Positions 50,601 through 63,408 of a stretch of DNA of 64,000 nucleotides are shown in pieces; within the stretch, counting starts at the first letter, position 1, and the number at the start of each line of letters is the position of its first letter. The position numbers and the translations under genes are program-made. The DNA lies in assembly GCA_963513935.1 (NCBI GenBank), contig OY740766.1, positions 6,851,000 to 6,914,999 of the forward strand, written 5' to 3'. A model generated the notes under the pieces. It saw only the letters and a list, made by a program, of their open reading frames with translations. It did no database searches and was not told where the DNA came from. This stretch comes from Aphrophora alni. Taxonomy: Eukaryota > Arthropoda > Insecta > Hemiptera > Aphrophoridae.

Positions 50601-53600
50601 GTTTCCAATATGGCAGCCAACTTAGTTTTTTAAATAGCAATGTCATGGTGTTTTTGGATAGAATATGAAATGTTAAGACTTTTTTATTCTTGAGTATTTT
50701 TATAAACTAGACAGTTTAGAATCTATGTTGGTTTTTAATATTTTAAATTTAAATCATTGGTTTTATCTTAAATTTGGGGTAAAAATATAATTTCCTACAA
50801 GAATATAATATAGACAGGCTATTTGAATGTGTAGAAGTGTATTTTATTAAATTATTTGACGTGATCATTACATTACCATATATTTAAACTAGTATTTCAG
50901 GATTCATGAACCCCAATATAACTATTTTAAGGTAGGACAAAAAAGTGAATAATAGATCAAATATTTACAAAACAAATTTATCTTATGTACATATAGAAGA
51001 GATACAATCTGTAAATAACACAAAGTTTTTAGATGTTATTCATGAATCAGAATTTTGTCTCGAAATTTCTTATTGATTATAAATCTTCAAAACCTAACAT
51101 GGTCTGTTTTATAGTGGTGTTAAAGTATAGACAATCTGTGGTTTTTGTGCTTATAGAAAAATAGATGTATTCATTAAAGGAAAATGTGTGATCTAACCGG
51201 CACTGAGTATGGTCGCGCTCTATACTTTGGACTTTTCAGAGTGTGGGAAGTTTCTCCTCACCTTAGAAGAGTATTTTTAATTTTTAAAAAACAATAAGAA
51301 TATTAACTAAACCATCACTTTTAAAATCATGAAAAACCCTTTTTTAAAAAGTAAAAATATTAGCCCATCTATCAACATATATTTATTTAATTCTTTGTGA
51401 ATTTTTTTCTTCTGAAAACCTTAACAACTTTATGACATACATCATTACAACACCAAGTAAACATACATATTGAACTACAAAACTTGAGTAATTATGAGGA
51501 GTAGTCTTACTTAAGCTGAAAGTACAAATTTCAAACAAAAGATTTTCTTGGAGAAAGCTTTATTTTGTCAAAGTTTCTTGAACTTTAACAGGCTATGTCA
51601 GTGTAGCTAGTGTATGTAGTACATTTTAATTGTGTTTATATTATGTGTTAAGTTATATAAATATGTATTTATTATTTGTTTATGGGTTATTGTAGCCTTC
51701 ATAAATAATTGATATGTTCTATAATATATAGGCAATGGAATAAATATTTCTATATAAATATAATATAATTATAATTTTACCATATAGAACACAGATTGGA
51801 ATTACCTGAATTGCCTACCTGTTGGCCTATAGAAATACGGAATACACCCACAAAGCTTGTTGCTTAATTTAACTCGACACTCCATTCTGCACAGATTGTA
51901 AGAATACACAGGACTTATGCTTAGATCAGATTCATCTAAAAATTTACATTTTCTCTGCCTAACAGACAAAGATCGTAACTCTTTTGTGCTGACAATACTT
52001 TGAGCGCTAATATCTAAAGTTTTGTAAGTTGATTCTGAGCATAGAGTACCTCTTGATGAACTATCAGCGACTTCAAGCGGATTGTGATAATATATCTGTG
52101 AACAATATAACATTTAGTTAGGGTGGTTTATTTAATTATATAACTTTTATGAAATAGCATTTAGAGAAGTATGGATTGTGTAACTCAGAGCTAAGATCAT
52201 TAATTATTATTCTCAGATTTTAACTTCAATTTAAAGTTTATTTAAGTTAATTTTACATAAAAATCAAGTTTTAATGACATCTCATTTTTTCTGTGTTAAA
52301 AAGGTGCGCGAATGGTCTGAATTTTATATAGTATTTGGACAGAAAACTAACAATATTCTTGATTTTTAATTTGATGACAAAGATGAATAATTATTAACAT
52401 AGTTTAATCTGACATTTGCCATCATTTGTGTATTAAAACTAATACACAACATTTTAAGACTATAAATCAACTCCCATATCAAGTAAGAAACCTAGAACAT
52501 GACAAATCTAAAAAACTGGGCCTCGGTTCCTTTTTTAGATTACTAGTTTTAGTTTCTAACATGGAAACCTAAGCTGTATTGGCGTTTTTCACTTTTTTTC
52601 ATGTTCTAGGTTTATCACTTGATTTATACTCCCCGAAGGTCATATAATAGTTTTTATATACACAAATGATGGCAAACGTCCAATTAACTATATCAATATA
52701 TGAATTATTATTATGCTTAAAAAAATACATTGTTTGGTATGATTATACTGAGTTTTCAATGACTCCAGTCACCGTTCATTTTAGATTTTATTACAATTAT
52801 TTTGTAACGATAATTTGTCTTTTTCTTGCGGTATGGTTATATTGTCACTCAGATTTCTCCAAAATTTGATTTAAATAGGAATAGGCGAGTTTCAGATTTT
52901 TGTTGACATTTATCATTTTAAAAAAGTTGTTATTTTTAGAGTATATTGACATATTATATAACAGTAAAATTTAATTTAATTAATTAAATACAATTTTGAA
53001 AAATCAAATATTTTTCTTTTGTTCTAATGGTTAAGTATCCATAAATTATTTATGAGTTAACATAACTATATTTTGTATGTAATTATGAGGTAAAAAAGAA
53101 GAAATACCTAGATATAATTTTCAACAAAATTGTACTAATATAATATATATAGACTAATATTGTGGAATATTTGTATTAAAGGAAGACATGTGATTGGATT
53201 TAGAACATGTAGGTCAAAGATTCTGATTGGTTGTTGACACATGGGGGAAGTGTTGTAAATTAAAATTTAAAAAGCTGTAAACTTTTAACAAAAGACTTCC
53301 AAGAAAAAGCCCCTTGCAACAACTCGCTTCAATCAAGCCTGCAATTAAGACTAATACACGGCATACTAATGCATTTATCAATGAAACCGACAGCTTACGA
53401 TACCTAGCGGCGAAAGTTTGAACTTCGATCTGATTTCAGTACAGCGATAAGGTTATCGGTCAAAATAATAATTTATATGACTGTATGGGACAAACGAAAC
53501 TAAGGCACACATGAAAAACCGATTTATAAATACATCCGACGATTTATTATCGCAAACCTAAATTAACATTAATTAGTTAGACTTTCCATAAGAGAAAGGT

Positions 53601-56600
53601 TTCAAATCGACCAGAATCGGCCTAAAGCATTCATTCATTTAGCAAGCTAAATCAGCTGATAACGATCGAGGAATCTATAAAACCAATGCCCTCTGACGTC
53701 ACGATGCACATTTTTCAAATAATACAATATCAGTGCATTCATTCAAAATTATGCAATTTGGCCAATATTTTAATTTAAATTTCTAAAACTGGTAAAAGTA
53801 AGCCATAAAACCATATCCCTAATCTAACTTAACCAATAACATTAAACTATGTGAAAGAATCATTTTAATTTAAATAAACCTATTGTATTAGCCTTAAGTG
53901 CATATTAGAACTAACATAAGAAGTGCAGTGAGTAGCCTAATAAGTGCAACGATTTATGTGGCCTAGAAAGTTTTCTAAAAGGCTGAGGTTTTTCTATTCT
54001 TGTATTCCAATATGTCCCCCCAGGATTTTAAAAACTAAATGTATGTAATTTCTGAAGCCGGAGAAAATTTTAATTTAAGGCCTAGAAACAAAGTTCAGGC
54101 CTAGAGCAACATTCTCCATTTAAAAAAAGGACTTCTAATAACTATCTCTCCTAGCTGAATAGATATTGGTGAGATCTACCCATTTATTATATAGGCTACA
54201 TTTAAATAGTGACTAACCAATATGAACAGATTTAACTGAATTTTTTTTATTAATCATTTATCAACTTGGTAATTTAAAAAAAAAAAAAAACAAACTTTAA
54301 TGAATAATTATAATTGATGTGACTTTGTTAATTTAACTCATTATATATATATTTGATCCATGCCTAGGTTAAGCATTTCAACCTTACTAAGACTATTAAC
54401 TGATCTCATGTGTAATCTAATCATCATCCATTGTTTCATATCATTATGTAAATATCATTATTTAATAATTTAAGTATCCCTTAATGTAAATGGTTGGAAA
54501 GTGCCACGACCCATTTTTAATGTGTTAACCCCCGAGATAAGACTCTAATGACTCCTATGATTAATGATTAATACCACATTGTATATATATATATTATTTA
54601 ATTTTGTTTTTGTTACTGAGTGTGCCCTAATAATATTTAAAAAAACTGAACTAAATCGTAATAATTGAGTGCAAAGCACAAATAACTTTGATAATTTGAT
54701 TTATATTTTATTGAGCTCCTGCTCTAATTGTGAATAACATATTACCTTGTCAATAAAGGTAAACTTTTCTTGTTCTTTCTTGTTATCCCGAGTTTCATTT
54801 ATTATTATTGTTAACCATTTATTTATTTATTTTTAAATTATCAAAATCATAAATTATATTTCTATTATTATTAATAAAAGCAACATTACAGGTAGCTGGT
54901 AGTGTTGTACCCTTTTATTAAATTCTTTCAAGACAGACATACATTTTGTAAACATTTTTGAGATCCAAAGTGGATTAATTCATACAAATTTCAAAATTGA
55001 TTCTATTACCATCATTATACTTTCTACAAATAGAGTAATAAAACACAAAATAAAAAAACAATTAAAACAAAATTGATATGTGTGTTTACCATAGCTTCGG
55101 AGTTCATCGAAGTGATTTGGGCATAAATGTCTCCATCCAAAGGAGATGCTGCAAACATCTTGTAGTTTAAAAAAAAGCTCCAGTTATTTGCCTTCCAATA
55201 ACTAAAAAAAATAAACATATATATTATTTTACAACAGATTTAAGATAAACAATAAAAACTATAGATTATTCATTGTAAATTTGTTAGAATTGAAATTTAA
55301 AAGGAACACGGTGACTTCAATAAACCTTCTAATATAGCTATCTCTCTCTCTTGCACTCGTATCTCTACATATTCCTCTCTCATATGAAAACATATATTTT
55401 TTCATTACTTTTTGATCTTATACATGGCATTGTGGTCTGTCCTTCAATATTTGTTCTTAAAATATAGTTAGAAACTTACTGTTAAATGGCAGAAGATTTA
55501 AAACAAATTGAACATATTTTTTACAAACTTAAAAATTGATTGCCCAGCCAGTTTGCTAGGTCCAAACAGTTTGATCATTTTTGTTTTAATAGTTTTCAAT
55601 ATTTTAAAAATGACAAATAATAAATAACATTTTATTAAAAAAAATTTTTTTTTTCTTTAAATCATTCAGTCACCTTATAATTTTTATTATTTTTTAATAC
55701 AAAAGGAATATTATGTATATTATAATTTTATATCTTGTAACGACCGGAAATTCGAATTTATAAATAAATTAAAAATAATATTTTCAGGGTACCATATCAT
55801 AAAATCACCATATCTTAAATAAACCCTTTTGAAAATAAATCACCATATAATTTTTAAAATATATATCAAAATCATCATGGACCATAGTTCAATTATGTTA
55901 CATTCATAATAAATCATAAATTGTAAATACCATCCTCATCACAATAAATATGTATCAAAAAAAGCAATTTCTTTATATAAATGATATGAAAATCAAAGTG
56001 CAGTGATAATTGACATCCTGGTTACTATGGTTCCAAAAAAAGAGGAAAAAGAAAAACAGGAAATGGGAACAACAATGATAAAAACCGTTCTGAGATCAGA
56101 CCTGAAGGCATTCAGACTCCATTTTTTGGGTACAAGAGAAACATCATAACCCATATAGTAAGAATTTAATAATTAACTGTTTTTAAGAAGAATTGGTGAG
56201 TCAAGATTAAATTAAATACCTTTAAAATATTAAGCCACATCATAACAATATACCTACCTCATATTGGCCAATCTAAATACGATCCAAATTTAACATTCCA
56301 CAAACTGTGATTTTAGATATAAACCCAAATCACCCATACCGCACCATAATTGTATCACTTATTCATCCTAGTCACCCAATGACAAGAGTTAAGTCATTGA
56401 GCTCCAATTAAATTAATAGTGAAAGAAATATAATATATTCTACATACAAAGATTTTTAAATACTAAAACCTAGCTGAGGCATAAGGAACTAAAATATCTC
56501 AAGACAATTTAATCATTTGTATATATACATTTTAGAAGTTAGGATACTTTATTAATAGAATAAAAAATTGTTTTATCAATTTTTGTATTTTTTTGTACGA

Positions 56601-59600
56601 GGAAAACTGTATAACAGCTCATTAATTTCTTAGGATTAAGCAAATAAGATTTGTTCACCCGACTTTTATTTCAATAATTTAATTATAACCTATAGAAAAA
56701 AACTTGATGTTTCCTGTAATATAATAATGATTATGTACATACATTTTAGTTTACATACAGATAGCAATATTATGTAAAGAAAAATGTATGAATACAATTA
56801 CCTAATTATCAAATACGAATTAATAGTTGGACTTTGAATAATCTAAAGAAAGATAATTGTAAAATTGAAATTTTATTTATTAATTGTCATTTATAAAAGA
56901 GTGAAAACATTTAATGTTTACCTGTTTATATATTTAGTACAATCAGAATACATAAGTATTGTTATATTAGATTAATAGTACAACTTACTGAGTTGCATGG
57001 GTGAATCACCTCCCATGAATAATGAAACAAACATAATAACAGTTACAAACAACATATGCTATGTAATTTGCACTTCTGGTACATAGTTAAAAGGAGAGTG
57101 CTGTGTCTAGGAATGCTGCTATTAATTGGAGTACATATGTAAACTACATGTGTTACTGTGTTACATCCTTTGGCTACTTCAGTTGCACCCAGTATTAATC
57201 TACATTTCTGTAACTTTCAAAAGTTCTTCAGTACTCAACAAACCGCTCTAAAATGGGTTTCCACAGTTTTTCACTAAGAAGCAGTCTACACAGTACAGGT
57301 AGAACCGTCAAACCTGTACCGTAGTTTAAACTGGCAGCTTGTGCTTAATTAGTTATAAAATCGTTAATGTAGACTGGAGTCTAGGATATGCAGTGTGGAA
57401 CATGGTGCTGTCTGGATTCAACATTTTGCGACATTATTGACTGATTACATGCCTGTACTGCAGATGCACCATTATGAATTTGACATAACCGTTGATATCG
57501 ATTGATGGAACCTTGTCCTTGTTTAAACATTGTTTAAGTTAGGAGTACACATATTTAAATCACGTGTTTGTTTTTTCTATGTCTAGACCTATTTTTAATA
57601 TCATGTTTATTTGAACCTGGGTCTTATTTTCGTTCATAAACTGATTATTTACATTGAACAAAATTCTTGCTTCTCTTAGGGCACCATCTGAAAGAGAGCC
57701 AAACAAATTCAAATCTCTATGGCCATTTATAAATGTAGTATTTTCAGCAAAGGACAATACATTTGAAGATGTATTGTATGGGAAGTGATTTACAAATATC
57801 AAGAAAAGGAGTGAACCCAAAACTAAATCTTGTAGAACTCTTTATATTTAACAAATTCAAAATTAATATAAGATATTTATAGCCTCTACACAAAAATATA
57901 TATAAAATGCTATACACACATTAAGTAAGTGTTGCAGATTTTGACCCATCTATTATTTACACTACTAATTAACATGCTGATTTGGAGTATTCAGTAAACC
58001 TGAATAAAATTATTATTTTGACAATTAATAATGTTACTATATTTTAATTGATTTTTTGGTCATTTCAACAGTAAATGTTTGTAGTATGATGAATTTTGAG
58101 GTTCAAGTGAGTTAAGTATTTACACTTAATATTTAGTAGTGTAGCCTCTAATATTGTGTATTAACTTCATACAAGTTCTTAAATAAATGAATGATTAAAA
58201 AAAAAAAAAAAATTAAATAACTGGTTATAACATACTAAAATATCACCTTCAAACCTAAAAACATTCGTTCATTAATTTTGTTGTTAGTAGTTACGTTTAA
58301 AATATATTACAGAACTCAAATCATATCGCAGCTCACTAGTGCAGTGATAAATTTTAACTGTGTTGAAATCTGTCATCTAAATCAAAATTATTGTTTACCA
58401 ATAAGATAAAAAATAGCTTTAGTATTTCAAGTCTTAAAAATGATTAGGTTGACTTACTATGGATCATTATATGAAGATATAACAGAGTTGTAGGTATAAC
58501 AGAGACCCATTTCTGTCATTGTCATCGTCAGGTTGTTTGAATCAAAAAGATCAATGTTACTGTTAGTTATACTATCAAATTGTACTTTGAATCTCATCTC
58601 AACTACATTATTTAAATAATCTTTTGGTTTTAGTCCTGAAAAATGTTTAATATCTCCAAATGTTTCAAATGTTGAGCTGGCGAGTTGTTCTAAGAAATCT
58701 AAGGCTGCCTCTGAGTTTGTTAAAGATGTTAATCTGTATTAAAGAAAGAAAACATATTTTAAGAACATCATTTTAAAGGCTAACTTATTTTATCACTGTA
58801 GATATTACTTGTTAGATTAAAATATAACAACAAGTGTCCTAATTTAATTAAGCAACTTTCCTTCAGTTGTTAGCATGGAGCATCTCCAACCAATAAATAA
58901 TAATCAATACATAGTTAATAATAATAAATAATAATTAGTAATGTGTAATAATAATAAGGAATTGTAAAAAATGCGTGGGAAGTCGGGAGTGATAATTTAA
59001 AATATTAATAAATAAATAAAAAGTGAACTTTTAACATGAAAGTGCTTTTATAAAAATGTGAACACCATAATTTTAAATAATTGCATTTAGACAATTGCGT
59101 CATATTTTACACAAAGAAGCTTCTAGAAGGAAGGTGTGTTTAACAATGTGGCGTGGCTCTCCATATAAGGAGAATCATTAATCAATTTATACAAGGATAA
59201 TTCAATAAGTTAAGAGAACAAAATGTAGTTTTAAACATTATTTGTAGATTAGAAATACAATACTTTCATAATCATAAGTTTGCATCCCTGTCATAAAAAT
59301 AAAATTGTTGTTTAATATGCTAGTTGGATTGTATAAAATAATTGCATTTTCAGAAAATGTGCTTTAACCTCAGTTCAGGATATTAGAAAACATGTTAAGA
59401 ATCGGTTTACACAATGTTTCGAGTAAAATAATAAAATATGCTCCAAAATTATATTCAATTCATTAAATGATTAAGTGCTTGGTATGTATAGATTATAAGT
59501 TCATGTTTTTCCTAATTTGTATACTTTAGGCCTACTAAGAAACTACAATAGTGTTTATATATTTTTATAGAAGTTTCTTTTTACTCTCTGTGTTTTAATG

Positions 59601-62600
59601 TTATTCCTTTTTCACGTCTACATTATCAAATGGGTTGTTATACTGTAAGAGTTCGTAACTTTGAAAAAAAAAAAAATTATTCAAATTAAACATATACGTA
59701 ATGAATAATTCCATACGATAAGCTGTGTCACATAACTTTCTCTATATTATGTATACATAAGAAGTAAAAAAATACATACTTATTCATATACGAAGAATCA
59801 AAGTTTTCATAATCAATCTTATTTTGAAAACATAAGGTCAGAGCTGGAAGTGTTGTGTTCCATTCTTGATAATTTCTTTCCATTGAAACCACTGTAGGAT
59901 TTTCCAAGTATCTGTTCCATGTTGATAAACTTATGTATACAGCTGCTGCGACTGCTATAATGACTGCTAAGAGCCATACTAAGCTACAATGAAGAGTATT
60001 TTTAAATTCCACAAAACAAAACGTTCCACAAAACTATTCAGACTTTGTCATTGTACAATGAATTACACAAAGAAATATACCCACAAATATTTACAGTTAT
60101 TCTTTATTACAATACATTTTGTCTATAAGTGTTTAGTATCTATAAATACCCAGGACCAAGTATAGTAGCCTCGTAATTATCTGGCCTAATTTAGTAGTCA
60201 GCAGGCCGGATTTTAAGGATAAATCACTTCCTTTACAATTAATATTCAGATATGTAATAACAAAACATCAATAGGGTTTCTTAGCATATTTAAATTTATG
60301 TTAGTAGGTTTTGATCAAAGAATTAATCTTAATTTGACATAACTATGAAAGGAAAATAAAATAAAATGACAGTAATATCTATAAAATTTTAACAATAATT
60401 TAAAGAATAGAATAAAATTGTATTAAATTCTTTACTCCTAAAACCCACCGTTAACATAGTTCATCAACCTTTATCTACCTGCTAGGGCATTCCCCCACCT
60501 TTCCCAATTTCTCTTATTGTATTTCAGTTTCCTGTTACTTGTGTTTGTTTAAATAGTTGTTAATAATTGTTAATTATCAGTTGCCCGATGATGCCACAAG
60601 GTGAAACAATTGTAGCTCATTTATATTATTAAAATATTTTTGAAATTTTAGCTTTATTGCTTTAATTAATCTTATAATGGAGTTTCAACAAGAAATATCT
60701 GCTGTTACATTAAATATGATTTCTTATAGTCTGTGCGTAAAAAAAAAAAAAATTTTTAATTCAACCTTGTCTTCATTCGAGCGTTTCATTTTTAAACAAT
60801 CAGAATTGAGTACTATCGCAATAAATATTGGATAAGAAATGAGGAAGGTATTGCTATCCTATCAGTATATGAAAACTTAGTGCATACAGTAGAGAAAATC
60901 AGATGCAAAAAGGCCAAGGCAAATTCTTGATTCCATTTTTATCAAAACTGCTATTTTTCAATGTTTTTCTAATACATAGTAGAAACTTAAATAATGTTAG
61001 AGGTACTGTACTAAATATATTTACAGGGTTTTTATACAACATTAGTATCCTAATAAAATGTGTTACCTATAACCTCAACAACTTACTTATTCCTATTATA
61101 AACTAACTAATAATCTGCTATGATATTATAATAAAAAATACCAGTAAATGTTTAATTTAAGGTGGTACTGTATTTTTCGGATTTTATTTTTTATTATCTA
61201 ACACATACCTTACTTCATAAGAATAAATAATGTTTTCCTTGAGCCGATCACTATTTTTCACTGAAAAATCACAAAAAAAACTATCAAATCTAACGTATTT
61301 ATAGTTTAGACTTGTTGGATATAATGACAAATGTTTACTTGTGACCGTCCCCACTTCTTTTGACCAGCTGGAAGCTCCGGCTGGCTGGAGACCGCGTACA
61401 TTTTAGCCGATACTTGTCAGGATGGGCCAAGGAGTCGGGTTAGGACGCTAAATGAACGCACGCAACGTAAGTTAAATTAAATGTTATCTTTTATTTTAGC
61501 GCCGAATTAGAAGAATACAGTAATAATTAGAATTTATAAAAAGACATAACGGCTAGATAAAAGGCCTTAATAGTGGCCGAAAAGCATACCGATTAATTTA
61601 GATAGCCCGTGGCCGAAAATGGACTGACCTCGTCCTCGCGGCTCTCGGAACAGACTCTTGACCGGCTCGCTGGTTCAAGCCCTCCACTCCTCGTCTCTCC
61701 CCCCTTCTACGTAATCTTGCACTGCTCAACAAAATTGCAAGTGCCAATTGATATTTTATTTAGAATCCCTTCCCATTACATCCTAATTTATTCTTATTAT
61801 AGTTTTTGTTTGGTGGGCTCCTTGGTTGGGCCACATACTTTTACGTCTTATGTTTATATATATATATAACTACCTGGCCAAACCTGTCGGGGTGAAAAAA
61901 AATTAAAGGTGGTTAAAAGGGACTTTTTGACGCTCGGTATATAATAATCATAATAATTTCAGAATATAAGCTACTAATAAGATGATGATAATAAAAACAA
62001 AACTGTAAATTTAATTGTTAAAGGATTAGATTTGATTTTAACCTGATGTAAACATTTATTGTTCACTCCTAAATAACAAGTATAACTCAAAAGGTGGTTG
62101 TTCTTTATTATCACCACTATTCATTTTAAGTTATAGCGTGTATTTAATAAAGGCCTACAATAGAAGAGTATTGTAAACAACTGCTTCATAGACTAAATTG
62201 GTAGAATCAAATTTAATATGCTCCAGCTGGATAGTGTGAAGAGCCAGATAGTACGAAGGGCAGAATAGTACAAAAGGCCGGTTAGTAAGGGAGCCCAGAT
62301 AGTTGAGGGTTAGAAAATCGCCAGTTTACAGTAATTTATGTCTAATATTGTCTTCCCTTAAAGTAACGTTGAAAATAATATTATGATTCTATTTTTAACT
62401 ATATATTAATAATTCTGAAACCATGTACCTAAAATTGCAGTTATAACTTACTACTCAAGAGTATGTCTTTTCTTGCTGGTGATGTGATTGAAACCATGGA
62501 TAGACGAGGTTTCCATGAAGAGGTAGAATATTGTTGCAATTTCTGACATTGCACGCATACATAACCTGTTTTTATTTGTTTCAGTTGAAGATTTAATTTC

Positions 62601-62666
62601 GTTGTTTATACTATCTGTAAAACTAACAGGTTGTTTTATATTTTCTTGAAGCACAGCTCCCGACAT
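44542..62666 (-). CDS. ppk: pickpocket-like DEG/ENaC sodium channel, 3' end not found
   Basis: Amiloride-sensitive cation channel of the degenerin/ENaC family, which in insects serves mechanosensation, taste or osmosensation. Seven minus-strand exons: 62452-62666, 59780-59983, 58458-58733, 55090-55201, 51819-52095, 49732-49785 and 44542-44633. The first six join in phase (2,2,2,0,1). Features in order: ATG with an in-frame stop 18 bp upstream, the HG gating motif SSIHG (residues 54-58), TM1 (LVWLLAVIIAVAAAVYISLS, from residue 73), PALTLC, the extracellular segment GLCYTYNS, VRQRKCKFLDESDL, the Cys block YNLCRMECRVKLSNKLCGC, and YKTCDVEGMDCLGKY. The last exon gives KYPRLRFKRDVIFGISELL, which precedes TM2. 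Between exon 6 (phase 1 out) and the last exon (phase 2 in) at least one Cys-rich exon is missing. TM2 and the C-terminus are also not recognised. No stops in recovered exons. Confidence 0.85.
45780..46090. repeat. degenerate minisatellite, unit about 70-100 bp
   Basis: Recurring blocks of AAAA(C/T)ACGTC(C/T)TACC, AAGACTCT/GAGACCCTTAA and TTAACTACA(C/T)T(T/G)CTACA appear three to four times with heavy divergence. Confidence 0.5.
46960..47560 (-). pseudogene. non-LTR RT fossil, thumb and C-terminal region
   Basis: Minus-strand fragments: LGSLTDRDALTEARNM, TWFRTNNFIPKEGKTQIIIS, IHTDSSLTWNYHVKVA, ALIQSIITYNLYLWCYSTKI, SNVLQIQKK, CRPIS-like text. The block order matches the fossil at 57560-57850 (LSDGALREARILFNVNNQFM), so both belong to one family. 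Heavily decayed. Confidence 0.6.
47561..49014. other. non-coding DEG/ENaC intron sequence
   Basis: No exon could be assigned with confidence. A Cys-bearing minus frame near 48200-48265 (LPNCACTSSVACTSF) was considered for the missing exon but does not fit the required phase. Confidence 0.35.
49015..49215 (+). pseudogene. RTE-type retrotransposon C-terminal relic
   Basis: Plus strand reads NELQYVRRLMEWNTQRQRRR then GTPRMTL and, after a shift, SAQMGFVAALCSLKE. This follows the W.P.GKR.RGRP..TW...A..R..W...V.ALC pattern at the end of RTE-clade RT proteins. Confidence 0.55.
49273..49646. mobile_element. Tigger/pogo-like MITE with perfect TIRs, 374 bp
   Basis: Starts CAGTAGAACCCCTCTAATCC; the last 21 bases are its exact reverse complement. 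TA is duplicated at 49271-49272 and 49647-49648. The perfect termini make it the youngest of three related copies in the window. It lies about 90 bp downstream of DEG/ENaC exon 6 in the next intron. Confidence 0.95.
49732..49785 (-). CDS. ppk: DEG/ENaC exon 6
   Basis: 54 nt after TTTTTTTACAG, donor GTATGTC. Reads KYKTCDVEGMDCLGKYS, equivalent to Y..CN...L.CL.KH of pickpockets. Confidence 0.8.
49800..51818. other. non-coding DEG/ENaC intron 5
   Basis: No coding domain recognised. The patch 49860-50310 is less AT-rich and looks like old element sequence. Confidence 0.4.
51819..52095 (-). CDS. ppk: DEG/ENaC exon 5: Cys-rich extracellular domain
   Basis: 277 nt after TTGTTCACAG, donor GTAGGC. 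Contains SVRQRKCKFLDESDL and YSYNLCRMECRVKLSNKLCG then CIPYFYRPTG, the family's C.F.DE...Y....C..EC......C.C.P.FYP block. Confidence 0.92.
53159..54800. other. possible LTR-type block in DEG/ENaC intron 4
   Basis: Starts TGTGGAATAT and ends near CCCGAGTTTCA, with TCTATAAAACC (TATA-like, about 53672) and CAATAAAGGTAAAC (poly(A)-signal-like, about 54751). Base composition shifts inside the block. No target duplication or coding domain was found, so a large solo LTR is only a guess. Confidence 0.3.
55090..55201 (-). CDS. ppk: DEG/ENaC exon 4
   Basis: 112 nt after TTTTTTTTAG, donor GTAAAC. Reads YWKANNWSFFLNYKMFAASP then LDGDIYAQITSMNSEAM. It joins in phase on both sides. Confidence 0.75.
55202..57559. 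other. non-coding DEG/ENaC intron 3 part
   Basis: Nothing firm. A minus-strand signal-peptide-like frame with a GTAAGTT donor at 56990-57055 is noted among the rejected items. Confidence 0.4.
57560..57850 (-). pseudogene. non-LTR reverse transcriptase fossil
   Basis: Reads VLQDLVLGSLLFLIFVNHFP (motif B and following), VLSFAENTTFINGHRDLN (YADD now AENT), and LFNVNNQFMNENKTQVQINM. Catalytic Asp residues are lost. Truncated on both sides. Confidence 0.75.
58458..58733 (-). CDS. ppk: DEG/ENaC exon 3: extracellular finger/palm
   Basis: 276 nt after TTAATACAG, donor GTAAGTC. Ends with TEMGLCYTYNSVISSYNDP. GLCYTFN is a pickpocket hallmark. Confidence 0.87.
59780..59983 (-). CDS. ppk: DEG/ENaC exon 2: TM1
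   Basis: 204 nt after CATTGTAG, donor GTATGTAT. Completes Tyr72, then TM1 and the post-TM1 segment RYLENPTVVSMERNYQEWNT and LPALTLC. A longer ATG-started reading (from 60012) exists but would lack the HG motif; the spliced form is preferred. Confidence 0.88.
60165..60420. repeat. dispersed repeat family B, copy 2
   Basis: Diverged match to 11098-11380: AAATCACTTCCTTTACAATT, TTTTGATCAAAGAATTAAT, AACTATGAAAGGAAAAT in the same order. Confidence 0.6.
60480..60670 (+). mobile_element. Penelope-like 3' tail remnant
   Basis: TTCCCCCACCTTTCCCAATT followed by GATGATGCCACAAGGTGAAACAATTGTAGC, the type of tail seen after the stop codon in the element at 37430-37640. No coding part remains. Confidence 0.45.
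61330..61920. other. GC-richer block of unknown origin
   Basis: About 590 bp clearly less AT-rich than its surroundings, starting TGTGACCGTCCCC and ending near CCTGTCGGGGTGA. Contains GC-rich CTCCGGCTGGCTGG and CTCGCGGCTCTCGG runs. An 86-residue open frame here has no recognisable domain. LTR or other element sequence is likely, but no termini were proved. Confidence 0.35.
62220..62310. repeat. short degenerate tandem repeat, unit about 17-19 bp
   Basis: Four to five imperfect units of (C/G)CAGATAGTACGAAGGG type just downstream of DEG/ENaC exon 1. Confidence 0.6.
62452..62666 (-). CDS. ppk: DEG/ENaC exon 1: cytosolic N-terminus with HG motif
   Basis: 215 nt, ATG at 62664-62666, 71 codons plus two bases, donor GTAAGTTA. 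Contains FMETSSIHGFNHITSKKRH, the conserved N-terminal gating segment. An in-frame TAA lies 18 bp upstream, supporting this start. Confidence 0.85.
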
Positions 62667-63408
62667 TGTGAGTTTGTCAAATTATAAGTTACTTTGTTGT
62701 TTTTCAGTTTGACTATTTCCGACTGAACTTGTAACAGATAATAGCACACATAACCTAAAACATTCAAACAATATAACTGTGTGTTAACATGTTGCATAAA
62801 GTATTTTGTAAAGAGTGAATTGCACATAGGTATGAAACAGTAGAATAAAATGACTTTTATGTTAGAGTGCCTAGAAAATTGTATGCCTGCATTTAAGATC
62901 TTACTTTTGGCATGTTTACTTTTATGCAATGATAAACTTTAAAAACAATTCAATTTAAAATTCATAGAAATCAGAATGTAACTACAATTAATTATTGACT
63001 CTTTTCACCTACTCTAGCTTACAATAGCGTTTCTTCTTCTGTTCTCATATAAAAATATCATTACTTTATAATTTTATTATCATTTAAAATTTGTGTTTTC
63101 TACAAATGATAGTTTGGATTTTTATGAACAAATTAGCACATATTACATCAATTTATCTTTATATTTCGATAAAAAAGAGGCAAGATATCAAAAGACTGAA
63201 TGGATTTGTTTTGTTATGGTATTGTAAATTCTTAAAATATTTGTCGGTGACATAATATTATGACTGAAACATTGGTTAAGGTACTTTTTAAGAAGGGATG
63301 ACTTGGTTTGACAATAAATTAATGTTAAAATGGTTTAAAAAATTTTGAAACATTAAATTAAATTATAGAATTTCTTCAAAATCGTGAAATAGGTATATTA
63401 TATTGTCA

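Noticed and set aside
56990..57055. Minus-strand signal-peptide-like frame (FVTVIMFVSLFMGGDSPM) with a GTAAGTT donor
   Set aside because: It lies inside a DEG/ENaC intron, is only about 22 codons long, and no downstream exon could be attached.
59728..60012. DEG/ENaC start at the ATG at 60012
   Set aside because: This would place the start directly before TM1 without the HG motif. An acceptor at 59984 joins in phase to an upstream exon that carries the HG motif.
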